Counted from the first letter of the stretch, positions 43,744 to 56,021 are shown. The stretch: 64,000 bases of DNA from Streptomyces sp. Edi2 (GCF_040253635.1 NZ_JBEJGX010000003.1:4117501-4181500); one strand, 5' to 3'. The notes: generated by a model not told the origin, from the sequence alone. Numbers and translations: made by a program.

Positions 43744-43950
43744 TCAGGCCTCGCTGCGCTGCTGCGGAATGCCCGCGAGCAGTGCGCGGACCTCAGCCTC
43801 GCGGTAACGCCGATGTCCTCCGAGCGTGCGGATGGACGTGAGCTTGCCTGCTTTGGCCCAGCGGGTCACCGTCTTCGGGTCCACGCGGAACATCGTGGCG
43901 ACCTCAGCAGGGGTAAGCAGCGGCTCGGCGTCAGGGGTGCGAGCGGTCAT
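43744..43950 (-). CDS. bldC: Developmental regulator BldC (MerR-like DNA-binding protein)
   Basis: 68 residues, as in S. coelicolor BldC: MTARTPDAEPLLTP, then the winged helix-turn-helix AEVATMFRVDPKTVTRWAKAG, KLTSIRTLGGHRRYREAEV and ALLAGIPQQRSEA. It lacks the long coiled-coil and effector domain of true MerR proteins. BldC binds head-to-tail on direct repeats and holds back the start of development. GGAGG lies just upstream of the ATG at 43950. An inverted repeat GAACC-ATCAC-GGTTC (43973-43987) lies in its leader. Confidence 0.97.
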   Translation of the reverse strand: MTARTPDAEPLLTPAEVATMFRVDPKTVTRWAKAGKLTSIRTLGGHRRYREAEVRALLAGIPQQRSEA

Positions 43951-43972
43951 GAGCGGCCTCCTCGGGAGAACC

Positions 43973-43987
43973 GAACCATCACGGTTC
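43973..43987. promoter_or_regulatory. Inverted repeat in the bldC leader
   Basis: GAACC (43973-43977) and GGTTC (43983-43987) are complementary with 5 bases between, 23 bases before the bldC start. This may be an operator or a small leader hairpin. Confidence 0.35.
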
Positions 43988-44274
43988 TTTCCTCTAAATT
44001 CTGCACCTTGACCCACGTTGCCCGAAATGGCGGACGCGGGCCGAGTCGGTTATAGGACGAACGGCTTGTCCTCGGCACTACAACTACACCATCTGTCCAG
44101 CCACGTCGGCCAAACCGATGGAATTGCCCTCTCAGGTGTTCAACCTCGACGGAAGCCGATGGACCGTGCCATAACGGACAGTCACTCGTCCGTGACGATC
44201 AGTCACAACGTGAACAGACGCCACGAGACCCCTCAAGGAGCGCAATACCGATCTATCCGCCCTTAGTTGGACGG
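43988..44274. other. bldC upstream region, no gene seen
   Basis: Together with the following terminator it separates bldC from the next gene. GC is lower than average. Short frames on the plus strand lack ribosome sites and codon bias. The bldC promoter must lie here but no clear -35/-10 pair was found. Confidence 0.4.
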
Positions 44275-44297
44275 AAGGAGCCCACGTCGGGCTCCTT
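44275..44297. terminator. Terminator between the hypothetical gene and bldC
   Basis: AAGGAGCCC and GGGCTCCTT pair perfectly around 5 bases. It lies 166 bases beyond the 3' end of the minus-strand hypothetical gene. On the plus strand it is followed by GTCCTATTTTG. Confidence 0.6.
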
Positions 44298-44462
44298 GTC
44301 CTATTTTGGCACGAGGGTATGGCTTGGGAGCAAGACCCGAAGTCAGTGCTTTAGGTCACGCTTGAGGCAATCGCCCGGATCAGGACCTACGTCCCTAACC
44401 GTGCGAACGCCGAAAAGCGAAAGCAATCATTCCGCACCATGATCCACGGCCCGCACCGGCCC

Positions 44463-45266
44463 TCAGCTGGAGAACTGACGTTCCCGCACCGCACGCCACC
44501 GCTGGGAAAGCTTCTCGTACGCGACCCCGGCCCGCTCGCCGTCCCCGTCGCGCAGCGCCGCCAGCCCCTCCGCCACCTCGGCGGCGGAACGGTCCTCGGC
44601 AAGCTGCTCCTCGGGCACCGCGTGCACCAGCCCTCCGTAGTCCAGCTCCACGAGCGAACGCGGATGGAACTCCTCGAGCCAGCGCCCCACATCTACCAGG
44701 CCGTCGATCAGCGGTCCCTCTTCCAGGGCGTCGCGCAGCGTGCGCAGCCCCCGGGCGACCCGCCGCCGTGCCTGCACCATGGGCGTCCGGTAACGCATCA
44801 CCGGCGCCTGGTCACCCTTTGTGTACTCCCGATCGCCGTCGTCGAAGAGCACGAACCAGCGGACCGGGACGTGCCAGGTCGCCCCCCGGATCCAGGGCCG
44901 CGCGTCCGGGTTGCGCTCCCGCCACCGCTCGTAGTCGCCGGCCGCCTGCAGTCGCACCACCGGGGGCAGCGCCGTATCCAGCACCGACGCCGGCAGCAGC
45001 TCGTCCAGCGCCTCCAGGGCCTGCCAGCCGCGCAGCCGGGTGCGCCACGGGCAGACACACGTCACCTCGTTCACGACGGCGATGAAGGCGTCCGCGCTCT
45101 CATGGACCGGCACCGGCACCGGCGGGGTCGCCAGCAGGTCGGCCAGCGCCCGGCGCTGCTCGTCCTGGGCGGTGGGGGTGTCCTCCCGTTTGGCATAGCG
45201 CGCCCAATGGGAGCGCTCCGGCTCGGGGAACGCAGCCAGCGGCTCGTAGACCCGTAGATATGCCAT
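44463..45266 (-). CDS. Conserved hypothetical protein
   Basis: 267 residues beginning [23 protein letters not shown] (in pieces). It has [39 protein letters not shown] and [16 protein letters not shown]. No membrane helix or catalytic motif is seen. By position it matches SCO4090, a conserved hypothetical near bldC and vdh. GAAGG precedes the ATG at 45266. Function unknown. Confidence 0.75.
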   Translation of the reverse strand: MAYLRVYEPLAAFPEPERSHWARYAKREDTPTAQDEQRRALADLLATPPVPVPVHESADAFIAVVNEVTCVCPWRTRLRGWQALEALDELLPASVLDTALPPVVRLQAAGDYERWRERNPDARPWIRGATWHVPVRWFVLFDDGDREYTKGDQAPVMRYRTPMVQARRRVARGLRTLRDALEEGPLIDGLVDVGRWLEEFHPRSLVELDYGGLVHAVPEEQLAEDRSAAEVAEGLAALRDGDGERAGVAYEKLSQRWRAVRERQFSS

Positions 45267-45510
45267 GTACGGGACCTTCACCGACGACGCCAGGGCCACG
45301 CCCGCTCCTTCAAAGGGGAAGTCCGCCGCCGGAAGATCCCGAGGGCCCCCGCCGGCCTGCGATAGACCAGATCGTCCCATGCCCGTCCCCCGGGAGAGGG
45401 TGATCCTGGGCACCCGACGGATCAACCGGTCCCGCAGGTCTTACGCTCTTTTCAACCGGCCCTCCCCACCCGTCGGAGGGCACCCTTCGCGACTTATGGG
45501 AGTCACCACC

Positions 45511-46614
45511 GTGACTGACGTACGTCCGGCCCACGCCGGCACCGACGGCGGCGTTCTGCACACCCTGTTCCGATCGGAGCAGGGGGGCCATGAGCAGGTC
45601 GTTCTCTGCCAGGACCGTGCCAGCGGCCTCAAGGCCGTGATCGCCATCCACAGCACCGCCCTGGGTCCCGCCCTCGGCGGCACCCGCTTCCATGCCTACG
45701 CCTCCGAGGAGGAGGCCGTGCTGGACGCCCTCAACCTGTCGCGCGGCATGTCCTACAAGAACGCCCTCGCCGGGCTGGACCACGGCGGCGGCAAGGCCGT
45801 GATCATCGGTGACCCCGACCTGATCAAGACCGAGGAACTCCTGCTCGCCTACGGCCGGTTCGTGGCCTCCCTCGGCGGCCGCTACGTCACCGCCTGCGAC
45901 GTCGGCACCTACGTCGCCGATATGGACGTGGTCTCCCGTACGAACAAGTGGACCACCGGCCGCTCCCCGGCAAACGGCGGCGCCGGTGACTCCTCCGTCC
46001 TGACCGCCTACGGCGTCTTCCAGGGCATGCGCGCCTCGGCCCAGCACGCCTGGGGCGACCCGACGCTGCGCGGCCGCACGGTGGGCATCGCGGGGGTCGG
46101 CAAGGTCGGCCACCTCCTCGTCGAGCACCTGCTCGAGGACGGCGCCGAGGTCGTGATCACGGACGTCCGCGCCGATTCGGTGGCGCGGGTGCGCGCCAAG
46201 TACCCGCAGGTCACGGCGGTTGCCGACACCGAAGCCTTGATCCGCACCGAGGGCCTGGACGTCTATGCCCCCTGTGCGCTGGGCGGTGCCCTGAGTGATA
46301 CATCGCTGCCGGTGCTGACCGCGAAGGTGGTGTGCGGCGCGGCCAACAACCAGCTCGCCCACCCCGGCGTCGAGAAGGACCTCTCCGACCGCGGCATCCT
46401 CTACGCCCCCGACTACGTCGTGAACGCCGGCGGTGTCATCCAGGTGGCCGACGAGCTGCACGGCTTCGACTTCGACCGCTGCAAGACCAAGGCGGCGAAG
46501 ATCTTCGACACCACGCTGGCGATATTCGCTCGCGCGAAGGCCGACGGCATTCCGCCCGCCGCGGCCGCCGACCGCCTGGCCGAGCAGCGCATGGCGGAGG
46601 CGCAGCGCCCCTGA
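45511..46614 (+). CDS. vdh: Valine (branched-chain amino acid) dehydrogenase
   Basis: 367 residues of the Glu/Leu/Phe/Val dehydrogenase family. It deaminates valine, leucine and isoleucine to 2-oxo acids with NAD, feeding branched-chain precursors to fatty acids and polyketides. The N-terminal domain has [37 protein letters not shown] with the catalytic lysines, and [14 protein letters not shown]. The NAD domain has [13 protein letters not shown], then [14 protein letters not shown] and [15 protein letters not shown]. The GTG at 45511 has GGGAG 8 bases upstream and agrees with the start I recall for the S. coelicolor enzyme; ATG at 45496 is an alternative. Confidence 0.95.
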   Translation: MTDVRPAHAGTDGGVLHTLFRSEQGGHEQVVLCQDRASGLKAVIAIHSTALGPALGGTRFHAYASEEEAVLDALNLSRGMSYKNALAGLDHGGGKAVIIGDPDLIKTEELLLAYGRFVASLGGRYVTACDVGTYVADMDVVSRTNKWTTGRSPANGGAGDSSVLTAYGVFQGMRASAQHAWGDPTLRGRTVGIAGVGKVGHLLVEHLLEDGAEVVITDVRADSVARVRAKYPQVTAVADTEALIRTEGLDVYAPCALGGALSDTSLPVLTAKVVCGAANNQLAHPGVEKDLSDRGILYAPDYVVNAGGVIQVADELHGFDFDRCKTKAAKIFDTTLAIFARAKADGIPPAAAADRLAEQRMAEAQRP

Positions 46615-46933
46615 CCCAGGCCGGAAATGCGCCCTTGCGGGCCGGAAAGGCAGCTCTGCGGGACCCGTCACGGGCGGCCGGGGGAGACATCCCTCACCAC
46701 CCGTCGGCGGGTCGCCGTACAAGACAGGTTAAAATCGCAGTTGACCAGCGGGGACGGGGCACCTTGCCGGTCGTGCCGAGCGGCGGGTGATGCGGGCGAC
46801 GTACCGTATGGCCGCGGAAGCAGGTACCGTTAAAGCCCTACGGGCCGGTCTCTCTGTCGAGAGCCCGCTCTGATCCATGAACGCGTGTCAAGACTCTGGG
46901 GCCACCGAGCCCCGTCATTGAGGGGGTCGACCC
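46615..46933. other. Intergenic region between vdh and the DUF3073 gene
   Basis: GC-rich first half, then AT-richer words (GACAGGTTAAAATCGC near 46730, GGTACCGTTAAAG near 46830) that may belong to the DUF3073 promoter. No gene seen. Confidence 0.4.
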
Positions 46934-47185
46934 ATGGGGCGCGGCCGGGCCAAGGCCAAGCAGACAAAGGTCGCCCGCCAGCTGAAGTACAGCAGCGGTG
47001 GGACGGATCTCTCACGACTGGCCGACGAGCTGGGTGCATCACCGTCGAACCAGCAGCCTCCGAACGCCGAGCCGTTCGAGGAGGACGAGGACGACGACCC
47101 GTACGCACGGTACGCAGATCTGTACAACGGCGACGACGACGAAGAGGACGAGGGCGACCCGTCCCAGCAGCGTCGTCGCGCTTGA
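46934..47185 (+). CDS. DUF3073 family protein
   Basis: 83 residues: GRGRAKAKQTKVARQLKYSS, DLSRLADELG, then a strongly acidic tail (EEDEDDDPYARYADLYNGDDDEEDEGD in pieces) ending in basic residues. The family is confined to Actinobacteria and small; function unknown. GAGGGGG precedes the ATG. Confidence 0.9.
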   Translation: MGRGRAKAKQTKVARQLKYSSGGTDLSRLADELGASPSNQQPPNAEPFEEDEDDDPYARYADLYNGDDDEEDEGDPSQQRRRA

Positions 47186-47223
47186 CGCTCTGCGCGCTCG
47201 CGGCACCCATAACAGCATCACGG

Positions 47224-47253
47224 ACCCGGTCCTGGGCATCGCCCGGACCGGGT
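47224..47253. terminator. Terminator between DUF3073 and purM
   Basis: ACCCGGTCC (47224-47232) pairs with GGACCGGGT (47245-47253), and GGGC/GCCC extends the stem inside. The two genes converge here. Confidence 0.75.
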
Positions 47254-47358
47254 TCTGTGCTGCCCGGATGACCGTAAGAGCGGTGGCCGCACCGACGGCC
47301 GCCGGGAAGAGGGGCGCCTGTCCTGGCCCGTGCGGGGCTGTGGCAGGCGCCCGTCCGC

Positions 47359-48426
47359 TCAGCGCGCGTAGTCACCGGTCAGGGTCACTGCCTCTGCGCG
47401 GTCACCGCGGTCGGTGATCTCGCCGCTGACCCAGGCGTCCACGCCGCGGTCGGCCAGCGTGGTCAGGGCGGCCTCCACCGAACCCTGCGGGACGACGGCG
47501 ATCATGCCGACGCCCATGTTCAGGGTCTTCTCCAGCTCCCCGCGCTCGACCGAGCCGGCCGAGCCGACCAGGTCGAAGACCGGGCCCGGCGTCCAGGTGG
47601 CGCGGTCGACGGTGGCGTGCAGGCCGTCCGGGATCACCCGGGCGAGGTTGTTGGCCAGGCCGCCGCCGGTGATGTGCGAGAAGGCGTGCACCTCGGTCGT
47701 ACGGGTCAGCGCCAGGCAGTCCAGCGAGTAGATCTTGGTGGGCTCCAGGAGCTCTTCGCCGAGCGTGCGGCCGAACTCCGGGATCTCCCGGTCCAGGGCC
47801 ATTCCCGCACGGTCGAACAGCACATGGCGGACCAGCGAGTACCCGTTCGAGTGAAGCCCGGAGGACGCCATGGAGATCACCGCGTCGCCCGTACGGATAC
47901 GATCCGCGCCCAGCACCCGGTCCGCCTCGACGACGCCGGTGCCGGCCCCCGCGACATCGAACTCGTCCGCGCCCAGCAGCCCCGGGTGTTCCGCGGTCTC
48001 GCCGCCGACCAGCGCACAGCCGGCCAGCACACAGCCCTCGGCGATGCCCTTGACGATCGCGGCGACCCGCTCGGGGTAGACCTTGCCGACGCAGATGTAG
48101 TCGGTCATGAACAGCGGCTCGGCGCCGCAGACGACCAGGTCGTCGACGACCATGCCGACGAGGTCGTGCCCGATGCTGTCGTAGACGCCCATCTTGCGGG
48201 CGATGTCGACCTTCGTGCCCACGCCGTCGGTCGCGGAGGCGAGCAGCGGGCGCTCGTACCGCTTGAGGGCGGAGGCGTCGAAGAGGCCGGCGAAGCCGCC
48301 GAGCCCGCCGACGACCTCGGGGCGGGTGGCCTTCTTCACCCACTCCTTCATCAGGTCCACGGCGCGGTCGCCGGCTTCGATGTCGACGCCCGCGCTCGCG
48401 TAGCTGGCACCAGTGGTCTCTGACAT
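47359..48426 (-). CDS. purM: Phosphoribosylformylglycinamidine cyclo-ligase
   Basis: 355 residues. It makes aminoimidazole ribonucleotide (AIR) from FGAM with ATP, step 5 of purine synthesis. Family motifs: YASAGVDIEAGDRAVD, GGFAGLFD, LLASATDGVGTKVDIA, DLVGMVVDDLVVCGAEPLFMTDYI (in pieces), GCALVGGETAEHPG, SSGLHSNGYSLVR and HITGGGLANNLARV. Length is normal. The gene starts 34 bases after purF and should be co-transcribed with it. Confidence 0.97.
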   Translation of the reverse strand: MSETTGASYASAGVDIEAGDRAVDLMKEWVKKATRPEVVGGLGGFAGLFDASALKRYERPLLASATDGVGTKVDIARKMGVYDSIGHDLVGMVVDDLVVCGAEPLFMTDYICVGKVYPERVAAIVKGIAEGCVLAGCALVGGETAEHPGLLGADEFDVAGAGTGVVEADRVLGADRIRTGDAVISMASSGLHSNGYSLVRHVLFDRAGMALDREIPEFGRTLGEELLEPTKIYSLDCLALTRTTEVHAFSHITGGGLANNLARVIPDGLHATVDRATWTPGPVFDLVGSAGSVERGELEKTLNMGVGMIAVVPQGSVEAALTTLADRGVDAWVSGEITDRGDRAEAVTLTGDYAR

Positions 48427-48460
48427 GACGGAGAACTTTCGTGTCGTGTGGGTACGAGCT

Positions 48461-50020
48461 CTACGGGCGACGCAGCGCGTCGGCCCCGCCGACCCCGGCG
48501 GTGAGCGTCTGGACGCCGTCCACGTCGGACGTGGTCCCGCTCGCGGTCTCCGACTCCAGGAGGTGCTTGCCCAGCAGCCCCGGGTCGGGCAGCTCCATCG
48601 GGTACTCGCCGTCGAAGCAGGCGCGGCACAGGTTCGGCTTGGCGATCGTGGTCGCCTCGGTCATGCCGTCGATGGAGATGTACGCGAGCGAATCGGCGCC
48701 CAGCGACTTGCCGATCTCCTCCACGCTCAGCCCGTTGGCGATCAGCTCCGCGCGGGTGGCGAAGTCGATGCCGAAGAAGCACGGCCACTTGATCGGCGGG
48801 GACGAGATCCGGATGTGGACCTCGAGAGCACCGGCCTCGCGCAGCATCCGGACCAGGGCGCGCTGGGTGTTGCCGCGGACGATCGAGTCGTCGACGACCA
48901 CCAGGCGCTTGCCGCGGATGACTTCCTTGAGCGGGTTGAGCTTGAGCCGGATGCCGAGCTGGCGGATGGTCTGCGAGGGCTGGATGAAGGTCCGGCCGAC
49001 GTAGGAGTTCTTGACCAGGCCGGAGCCGTAGGGGATGCCGCTGGCTTCGGCGTATCCCACGGCGGCGGGCGTGCCGGACTCCGGCGTCGCTATCACCAGG
49101 TCGGCATCGGCCGGCGCCTCGGCGGCCAGCTTGCGGCCCATCTCCACCCGGGAGAGGTACACATTGCGGCCGGCGATGTCGGTGTCCGGGCGGGCGAGGT
49201 AGACGTACTCGAAGACACAGCCCTTGGGGCGGGCCTCGGCGAAGCGGCTGCTGCGCAGACCGTTCTCGTCGATGGCGACCATCTCGCCGGGCTCGATCTC
49301 CCGGATGAAGCTGGCGCCGCAGATGTCGAGGGCCGCGGTCTCGGAGGCGACCACCCAGCCGCGCTCCAGGCGTCCGAGGACCAGCGGGCGGATGCCCTGC
49401 GGGTCGCGGGCGGCGTAGAGCGTGTGCTCGTCCATGAAGCAGAGCGAGAAGGCGCCCTTGACCTTCGGCAGGACGCGCGGGGCGGCCTCCTCGACGGTCA
49501 GCGGCTTGCCGTCCTCGTCGACCTGGCCGGCCAGCAGCGCCGTGACCAGGTCGGTGTCGTTGGTGGCCGCGACCTGGGTCGCCCGGCCGCCCTCACGGGG
49601 CAGCGCGGAGACCAGATCCGCCAGCTCGGCGGTGTTCACCAGGTTGCCGTTGTGGCCGAGCGCGATCGAGCCGTGCGCGGTCGCACGGAACGTCGGCTGG
49701 GCGTTCTCCCACACCGAGGCACCGGTGGTGGAGTAGCGGGCATGACCCACGGCGATATGGCCCTGGAGGGAGCCGAGCGAAGTCTCGTCGAAGACCTGGG
49801 AAACCAGGCCCATGTCCTTGAAAACGAGGATCTGGGAGCCGTTGCTCACCGCGATGCCCGCGGACTCCTGTCCACGGTGCTGCAGCGCATACAGCCCGAA
49901 ATAGGTGAGTTTGGCGACCTCTTCACCCGGAGCCCAGACACCGAAGACGCCGCAAGCGTCCTGGGGGCCCTTCTCGCCGGGGAGCAGGTCGTGGTTGAGT
50001 CGTCCGTCACCACGTGGCAC
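48461..50020 (-). CDS. purF: Amidophosphoribosyltransferase
   Basis: 519 residues. It catalyses the first committed step, PRPP plus glutamine to phosphoribosylamine. A short propeptide ends before the catalytic cysteine of the Ntn domain (QDACGVFGVWAPGEE), so self-processing is expected. LQHRGQESAGIAV and GHARYSTTG follow. The transferase half has the PRPP loop VVVDDSIVRGNTQRALV. Cysteines near the end (SPPIKWPCFFGID, KPNLCRACFDG) fit the iron-sulfur type of enzyme. The GTG at 50020 is preferred: it is 7 bases after a TAGACT box, no ribosome site is present, and the start agrees with the S. coelicolor protein as I recall it. Confidence 0.96.
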   Translation of the reverse strand: MPRGDGRLNHDLLPGEKGPQDACGVFGVWAPGEEVAKLTYFGLYALQHRGQESAGIAVSNGSQILVFKDMGLVSQVFDETSLGSLQGHIAVGHARYSTTGASVWENAQPTFRATAHGSIALGHNGNLVNTAELADLVSALPREGGRATQVAATNDTDLVTALLAGQVDEDGKPLTVEEAAPRVLPKVKGAFSLCFMDEHTLYAARDPQGIRPLVLGRLERGWVVASETAALDICGASFIREIEPGEMVAIDENGLRSSRFAEARPKGCVFEYVYLARPDTDIAGRNVYLSRVEMGRKLAAEAPADADLVIATPESGTPAAVGYAEASGIPYGSGLVKNSYVGRTFIQPSQTIRQLGIRLKLNPLKEVIRGKRLVVVDDSIVRGNTQRALVRMLREAGALEVHIRISSPPIKWPCFFGIDFATRAELIANGLSVEEIGKSLGADSLAYISIDGMTEATTIAKPNLCRACFDGEYPMELPDPGLLGKHLLESETASGTTSDVDGVQTLTAGVGGADALRRP

Positions 50021-50027
50021 GACACCG

Positions 50028-50033
50028 AGTCTA
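50028..50033 (-). promoter_or_regulatory. -10 box of the predicted leaderless purF transcript
   Basis: TAGACT on the minus strand, 7 bases before the GTG. The -35 region is not clear. The rest of the gap up to 50337 is GC-rich and carries no supported gene. Confidence 0.5.
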
Positions 50034-50337
50034 GGGCAGGTCGCGCATTCATCCGAACCGGGGATGGCCTCGAAACTGGATGAGTGCATGAATGAGGGGC
50101 CGCGCGGCTTGGCGTGTTCACGCCCTGCAGGGGGCCGCTCATCGTCCCGGCATACCTCGGATCCCTTGGCTCACCTGGCGTACCGCCGGGTACGGGGTCC
50201 GCGGCGCGGACCGTGTGGATCTTGCGGTGCGGGGGCGCGTCCCGCCCCGTGTGAGATGCGCGACGCCGCTGCGGCCACCGTCGGTACGGGCGCCGGGGCG
50301 CCGCCCGCCTCCGGTACGGGTGCCGGGCCCGCCGCCG

Positions 50338-51135
50338 TCAGCTCAGCACCGGCAGATAGCCGCTGATATCGGCCCGCTCGCCGCCGGCGCTGACCGTCGC
50401 CGCGTCCAGCGCCCCGTCCCAGGACGTACGGCCGGTGGCCAGCCGGATCCAGGTCAGCGGGTCGGTCTCGACGACATTCGGCGGGGTGCCGCGGGTGTGC
50501 TTGGGGCCCGCCACGCACTGCACCACGGCGAACGGCGGAATCCGCAGCTCCACCGAACCGCCGGGGGCCCGGTCGGCCAGGACGTCGGCCAGCAGGCGGG
50601 TGGTGGCGGCCAGGGCCTGGCGGTCGAAGGGGATCTCCAGGCCGGTCGCCGCCGCGAGGTCGTCGGTGTGCACCACGAGTTCGAGACAGCGGGTGACGAG
50701 GAAGTCGGCCAGCGGCATCGCGCCGGGCAGGACCGGCAGCAGCCGGTCGTCCGGCTCCGGCGCGACGACCTCGGCGAACTCCGCGGCGATGCGTTCCAGC
50801 AGCTCCACGGGGTCGTGCGCGTCGGCCAGGGCGCGGGTGCGCTCGTCGACGTCAGCGGCGCGCGGCGCGGCCGCCGACGGCCACTCCAGCAGGGTGGCCT
50901 CCGCCCGCGCCGGCACCGGCCGCTCCAGGCTGCGCGCCACGCTCCCCACGGCCATGGACAGATGCGCCACCAGCTCGCGCACCGTCCAGTCACCGAGCCG
51001 GGTCGGCAGCGCCAACCGGCCCGGAGTCAGGGCGCGTACGGCCTCCTGGACGTGAGCGAGCTGGGCCGTGACGGCGCTGCGGGTCTTCTTCGGGTCGTAC
51101 CGGCGGGGGCGCGGCTTCCGGGCGGCAGGAGGCAT
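50338..51135 (-). CDS. Maleylpyruvate-isomerase-type (mycothiol-dependent) / sterol-carrier family protein
   Basis: 265 residues. The N-terminal DinB-like four-helix part (TRLGDWTVRELVAHLSMAVGSVA, with the metal-ligand H) is typical of MDMPI_N proteins, which often use mycothiol. LADFLVTRCLELVVHTDDLAAATG supplies the second conserved His/Asp part. The C-terminal region (SVELRIPPFAVVQCVAGPKHTRGTPPNVVET in pieces, DPLTWIRLATGRTSW) is SCP2-like. Substrate unknown. A TAGGCT box 7 bases before the ATG predicts a leaderless transcript. Confidence 0.82.
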   Translation of the reverse strand: MPPAARKPRPRRYDPKKTRSAVTAQLAHVQEAVRALTPGRLALPTRLGDWTVRELVAHLSMAVGSVARSLERPVPARAEATLLEWPSAAAPRAADVDERTRALADAHDPVELLERIAAEFAEVVAPEPDDRLLPVLPGAMPLADFLVTRCLELVVHTDDLAAATGLEIPFDRQALAATTRLLADVLADRAPGGSVELRIPPFAVVQCVAGPKHTRGTPPNVVETDPLTWIRLATGRTSWDGALDAATVSAGGERADISGYLPVLS

Positions 51136-51142
51136 GTGCGTC

Positions 51143-51148
51143 AGCCTA
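51143..51148 (-). promoter_or_regulatory. -10 box of a predicted leaderless transcript (MDMPI gene)
   Basis: TAGGCT on the minus strand lies 7 bases before the ATG at 51135 and no ribosome-binding site is present. Confidence 0.45.
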
Positions 51149-51265
51149 CGAGGCGCCACTGACAGGGGCCGCGGAATGCGCGGGGCGGGCGCGGGGCGGG
51201 CGCGGGGCGGCCGGGGCCGGCGGGTTCCCGGAGCTGCCGGGCCGTGTTCCCGGGGCGGCCGACGC

Positions 51266-52111
51266 TCAGTTCGCCGGTGCCGACCGCGGCGCCCCGGCCT
51301 CGAAGGTCTCGCCGTTGCGCGGGACGCCGACGCCCTGCCAGGTGAACGGGATGCCCTGGGCGGTGACCGGGTCGGCGGCATCCATCAGCTGGAAGTGGAC
51401 GTGCGGCTCACTGCTGTTGCCGGAGTCGCCGCACTGGCCGAGGGTTTGCCCGGTCCGCACCCGGTCGCCCGTACGGACGGTGAGCGAACCGCGGCGGACA
51501 TGGGCGTAGAGCGCGTGGACGCCGTTGCCCAGGTCGAGGATCACATGGTTGCCGAGCAGCGGGCGGGCGCCGCCGAGCGAGCGGGCCGGGCCCTCCAGGG
51601 CGAGCAGGTAGACGGCCGCGGGCCAGGACGTACGGCTGAGATGGTCGCGCCGGCCGTCCTCGGCACGGACGACGGTGGCATCGGCGACGGCGAGCAGCGG
51701 CGCACCGAAGGCCGGGAAGTCCTCGTTGCGGCGGACCAGGGGCCACCAGCCGAAGCCGGGCCTGGAGCCCGGCTCGGGTTCCGCCACGATGTCGATCGCG
51801 TACGCCTGCCCGTAGGCCCGTGTGCCATGGCTGGGGACCTTGTCGGCGGGGCTGTTGAGGGCCTTCCAGCGGCCGGTGACCGGAGCGGCGACCGCCACCG
51901 GCTCAGGGGCCGGGCCCGACGCGCCGTCCCCCTCCTCGCGGGCCGCCCGGCGGTTCACCCCGAATGCGATCAGTATCCAGAGGGCCAGGGGGACCCAGCC
52001 CCACCACGACGGGATGTCGGTGAAGAAGCTCGCGACGAAGATCACGAGGAAGGTCAGCAGGCAGGCACGCGCGGCGTTCCTGGCGAGCTTGCGTTCAGTG
52101 GTGGACTTCAT
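51266..52111 (-). CDS. M23 family peptidase, membrane-anchored
   Basis: 281 residues. Two N-terminal helices (ACLLTFLVIFVASFF and WGWVPLALWILIAFGV) precede an outside M23/LytM domain. Ligand motifs are HGTRAYGQAYAIDIV, HALYAHVRRG and EPHVHFQLMD. The aspartate of the first motif is displaced compared with the classical HxxxD, so activity is likely but unproved. GGGGGAG precedes the ATG. It starts 33 bases after the ArsR-like gene and should be co-transcribed with it. Confidence 0.85.
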   Translation of the reverse strand: MKSTTERKLARNAARACLLTFLVIFVASFFTDIPSWWGWVPLALWILIAFGVNRRAAREEGDGASGPAPEPVAVAAPVTGRWKALNSPADKVPSHGTRAYGQAYAIDIVAEPEPGSRPGFGWWPLVRRNEDFPAFGAPLLAVADATVVRAEDGRRDHLSRTSWPAAVYLLALEGPARSLGGARPLLGNHVILDLGNGVHALYAHVRRGSLTVRTGDRVRTGQTLGQCGDSGNSSEPHVHFQLMDAADPVTAQGIPFTWQGVGVPRNGETFEAGAPRSAPAN

Positions 52112-52144
52112 TCCGTCTCCCCCGTGAGGTCGTGTGGCCGGGCG

Positions 52145-52660
52145 TCAGCACCCGGCGGCGGTCAGCATCACCAGCAGCGGTACGACGCGGCCGGCCGGAA
52201 CCTCGTAGCGGCCGCGGGCGGCCGTCTGCAGCCAGCCGGCGGCGGTCAGCTGCCGCAGGTGGTGGTAGATCTGGCCGGTCGTGCCCGTGCCATCGAGTTC
52301 GGTGAGTTCGGCGGCGGTGCAGCGGCCGCCGAGGATTTCGCGCAGCAGCCGCAGCCGCAGGGGCTGGCCCAGTGCGGCGAACGACTCGGCGGCGGCCGCC
52401 CAGTCGTCGTCCAGCAGGGTGTCGGTGGCCAGGCCGTACTGCCACTCGTAGCGCAGCCCGGCCGGTGTCCGTACGGCCCCGGTGAAGAGCACTCCGCCGT
52501 TGTCGGCGCCGAGTTCGGCCCACTGCTCCTTGAGGCCGCGCAGCGCCCACAGCTCCTCGTCCGGCTCCCGCTCGGGCGCGGAAACCGTCGGGCCGGCGGC
52601 GGCACGCTCCAGCGCGGCCAGCCGGCGTTCCACCTCGGCCAGCCGCTGCTCCAGATCCAT
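52145..52660 (-). CDS. ArsR-type winged-helix regulator
   Basis: 171 residues. A short N-terminal coiled coil (LEQRLAEVERRLAALERA) is followed by a linker and a winged helix at about 90-155: ALGQPLRLRLLREILGGRCTAAELTEL, GTTGQIYHHLRQLTAAGWLQ and a wing (ARGRYEVPAG). No metal-binding cysteines are evident, so the signal is unknown. An 8-4-8 palindrome overlaps its own promoter, so it probably represses itself and the M23 gene downstream. The mRNA is predicted to be leaderless. Confidence 0.85.
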   Translation of the reverse strand: MDLEQRLAEVERRLAALERAAAGPTVSAPEREPDEELWALRGLKEQWAELGADNGGVLFTGAVRTPAGLRYEWQYGLATDTLLDDDWAAAAESFAALGQPLRLRLLREILGGRCTAAELTELDGTGTTGQIYHHLRQLTAAGWLQTAARGRYEVPAGRVVPLLVMLTAAGC

Positions 52661-52666
52661 AATCAG

Positions 52667-52695
52667 AGATTACGTAATGACGTAATCCTTGGCAA
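52667..52695 (-). promoter_or_regulatory. Promoter and palindromic operator of the ArsR-M23 operon
   Basis: On the minus strand TTGCCA (52695-52690), a 17-bp spacer and TAATCT (52672-52667) form a near-consensus promoter. The ATG begins 6 bases after the -10, so transcription should start at the start codon. The palindrome GATTACGT-AATG-ACGTAATC (52668-52687) fills the spacer and -10, an ideal site for autorepression. Confidence 0.75.
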
Positions 52696-52819
52696 TGGCT
52701 GCGGTGCGGGAAGGCACGGGCAGGCGCGGGCAGGTGCCGGAAAGCGGCGACGGCCCGTCCCCATGGCGGGGACGGACCGTCGGACCGTCAGTGGCGCGGC
52801 ACGGCGCCCGAGCTCCGTC

Positions 52820-55775
<2,956 letters not shown>

Positions 55776-55779
<4 letters not shown>

Positions 55780-56021
55780 GAGTCGACCCGCACGGTGAAG
55801 TCTTCGATGACGGTGTTGGCGAGGAAGGTCTCGGCCATCTCTTGGATGCGAGCGAGGGCGGCGTCGTCGACCGGACCCTCCACCTCAAGTTCGAAACGCT
55901 TGCCCTGACGGACGTCGGCGATCCCCTCGAAGCCCAGGCGTGGCAGTGCGCGCTGCACCGCCTGCCCCTGCGGGTCGAGGATCTCCGGCTTGAGCATGAC
56001 GTCGACTACGACGCGTGCCAC
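55776..56021 (-). CDS. purS: Phosphoribosylformylglycinamidine synthase subunit PurS
   Basis: 81 residues: [30 protein letters not shown] (in pieces), [13 protein letters not shown] and a C-terminal [12 protein letters not shown]. It bridges PurL and PurQ. The GTG at 56021 with GGAG upstream gives the usual length; the frame extends 23 codons further without support. First gene of purSQL. Confidence 0.95.

Noticed and set aside
44018..44266. An 82-codon plus-strand frame upstream of bldC
   Set aside because: Codon use does not show the expected third-position GC bias and there is no ribosome site.
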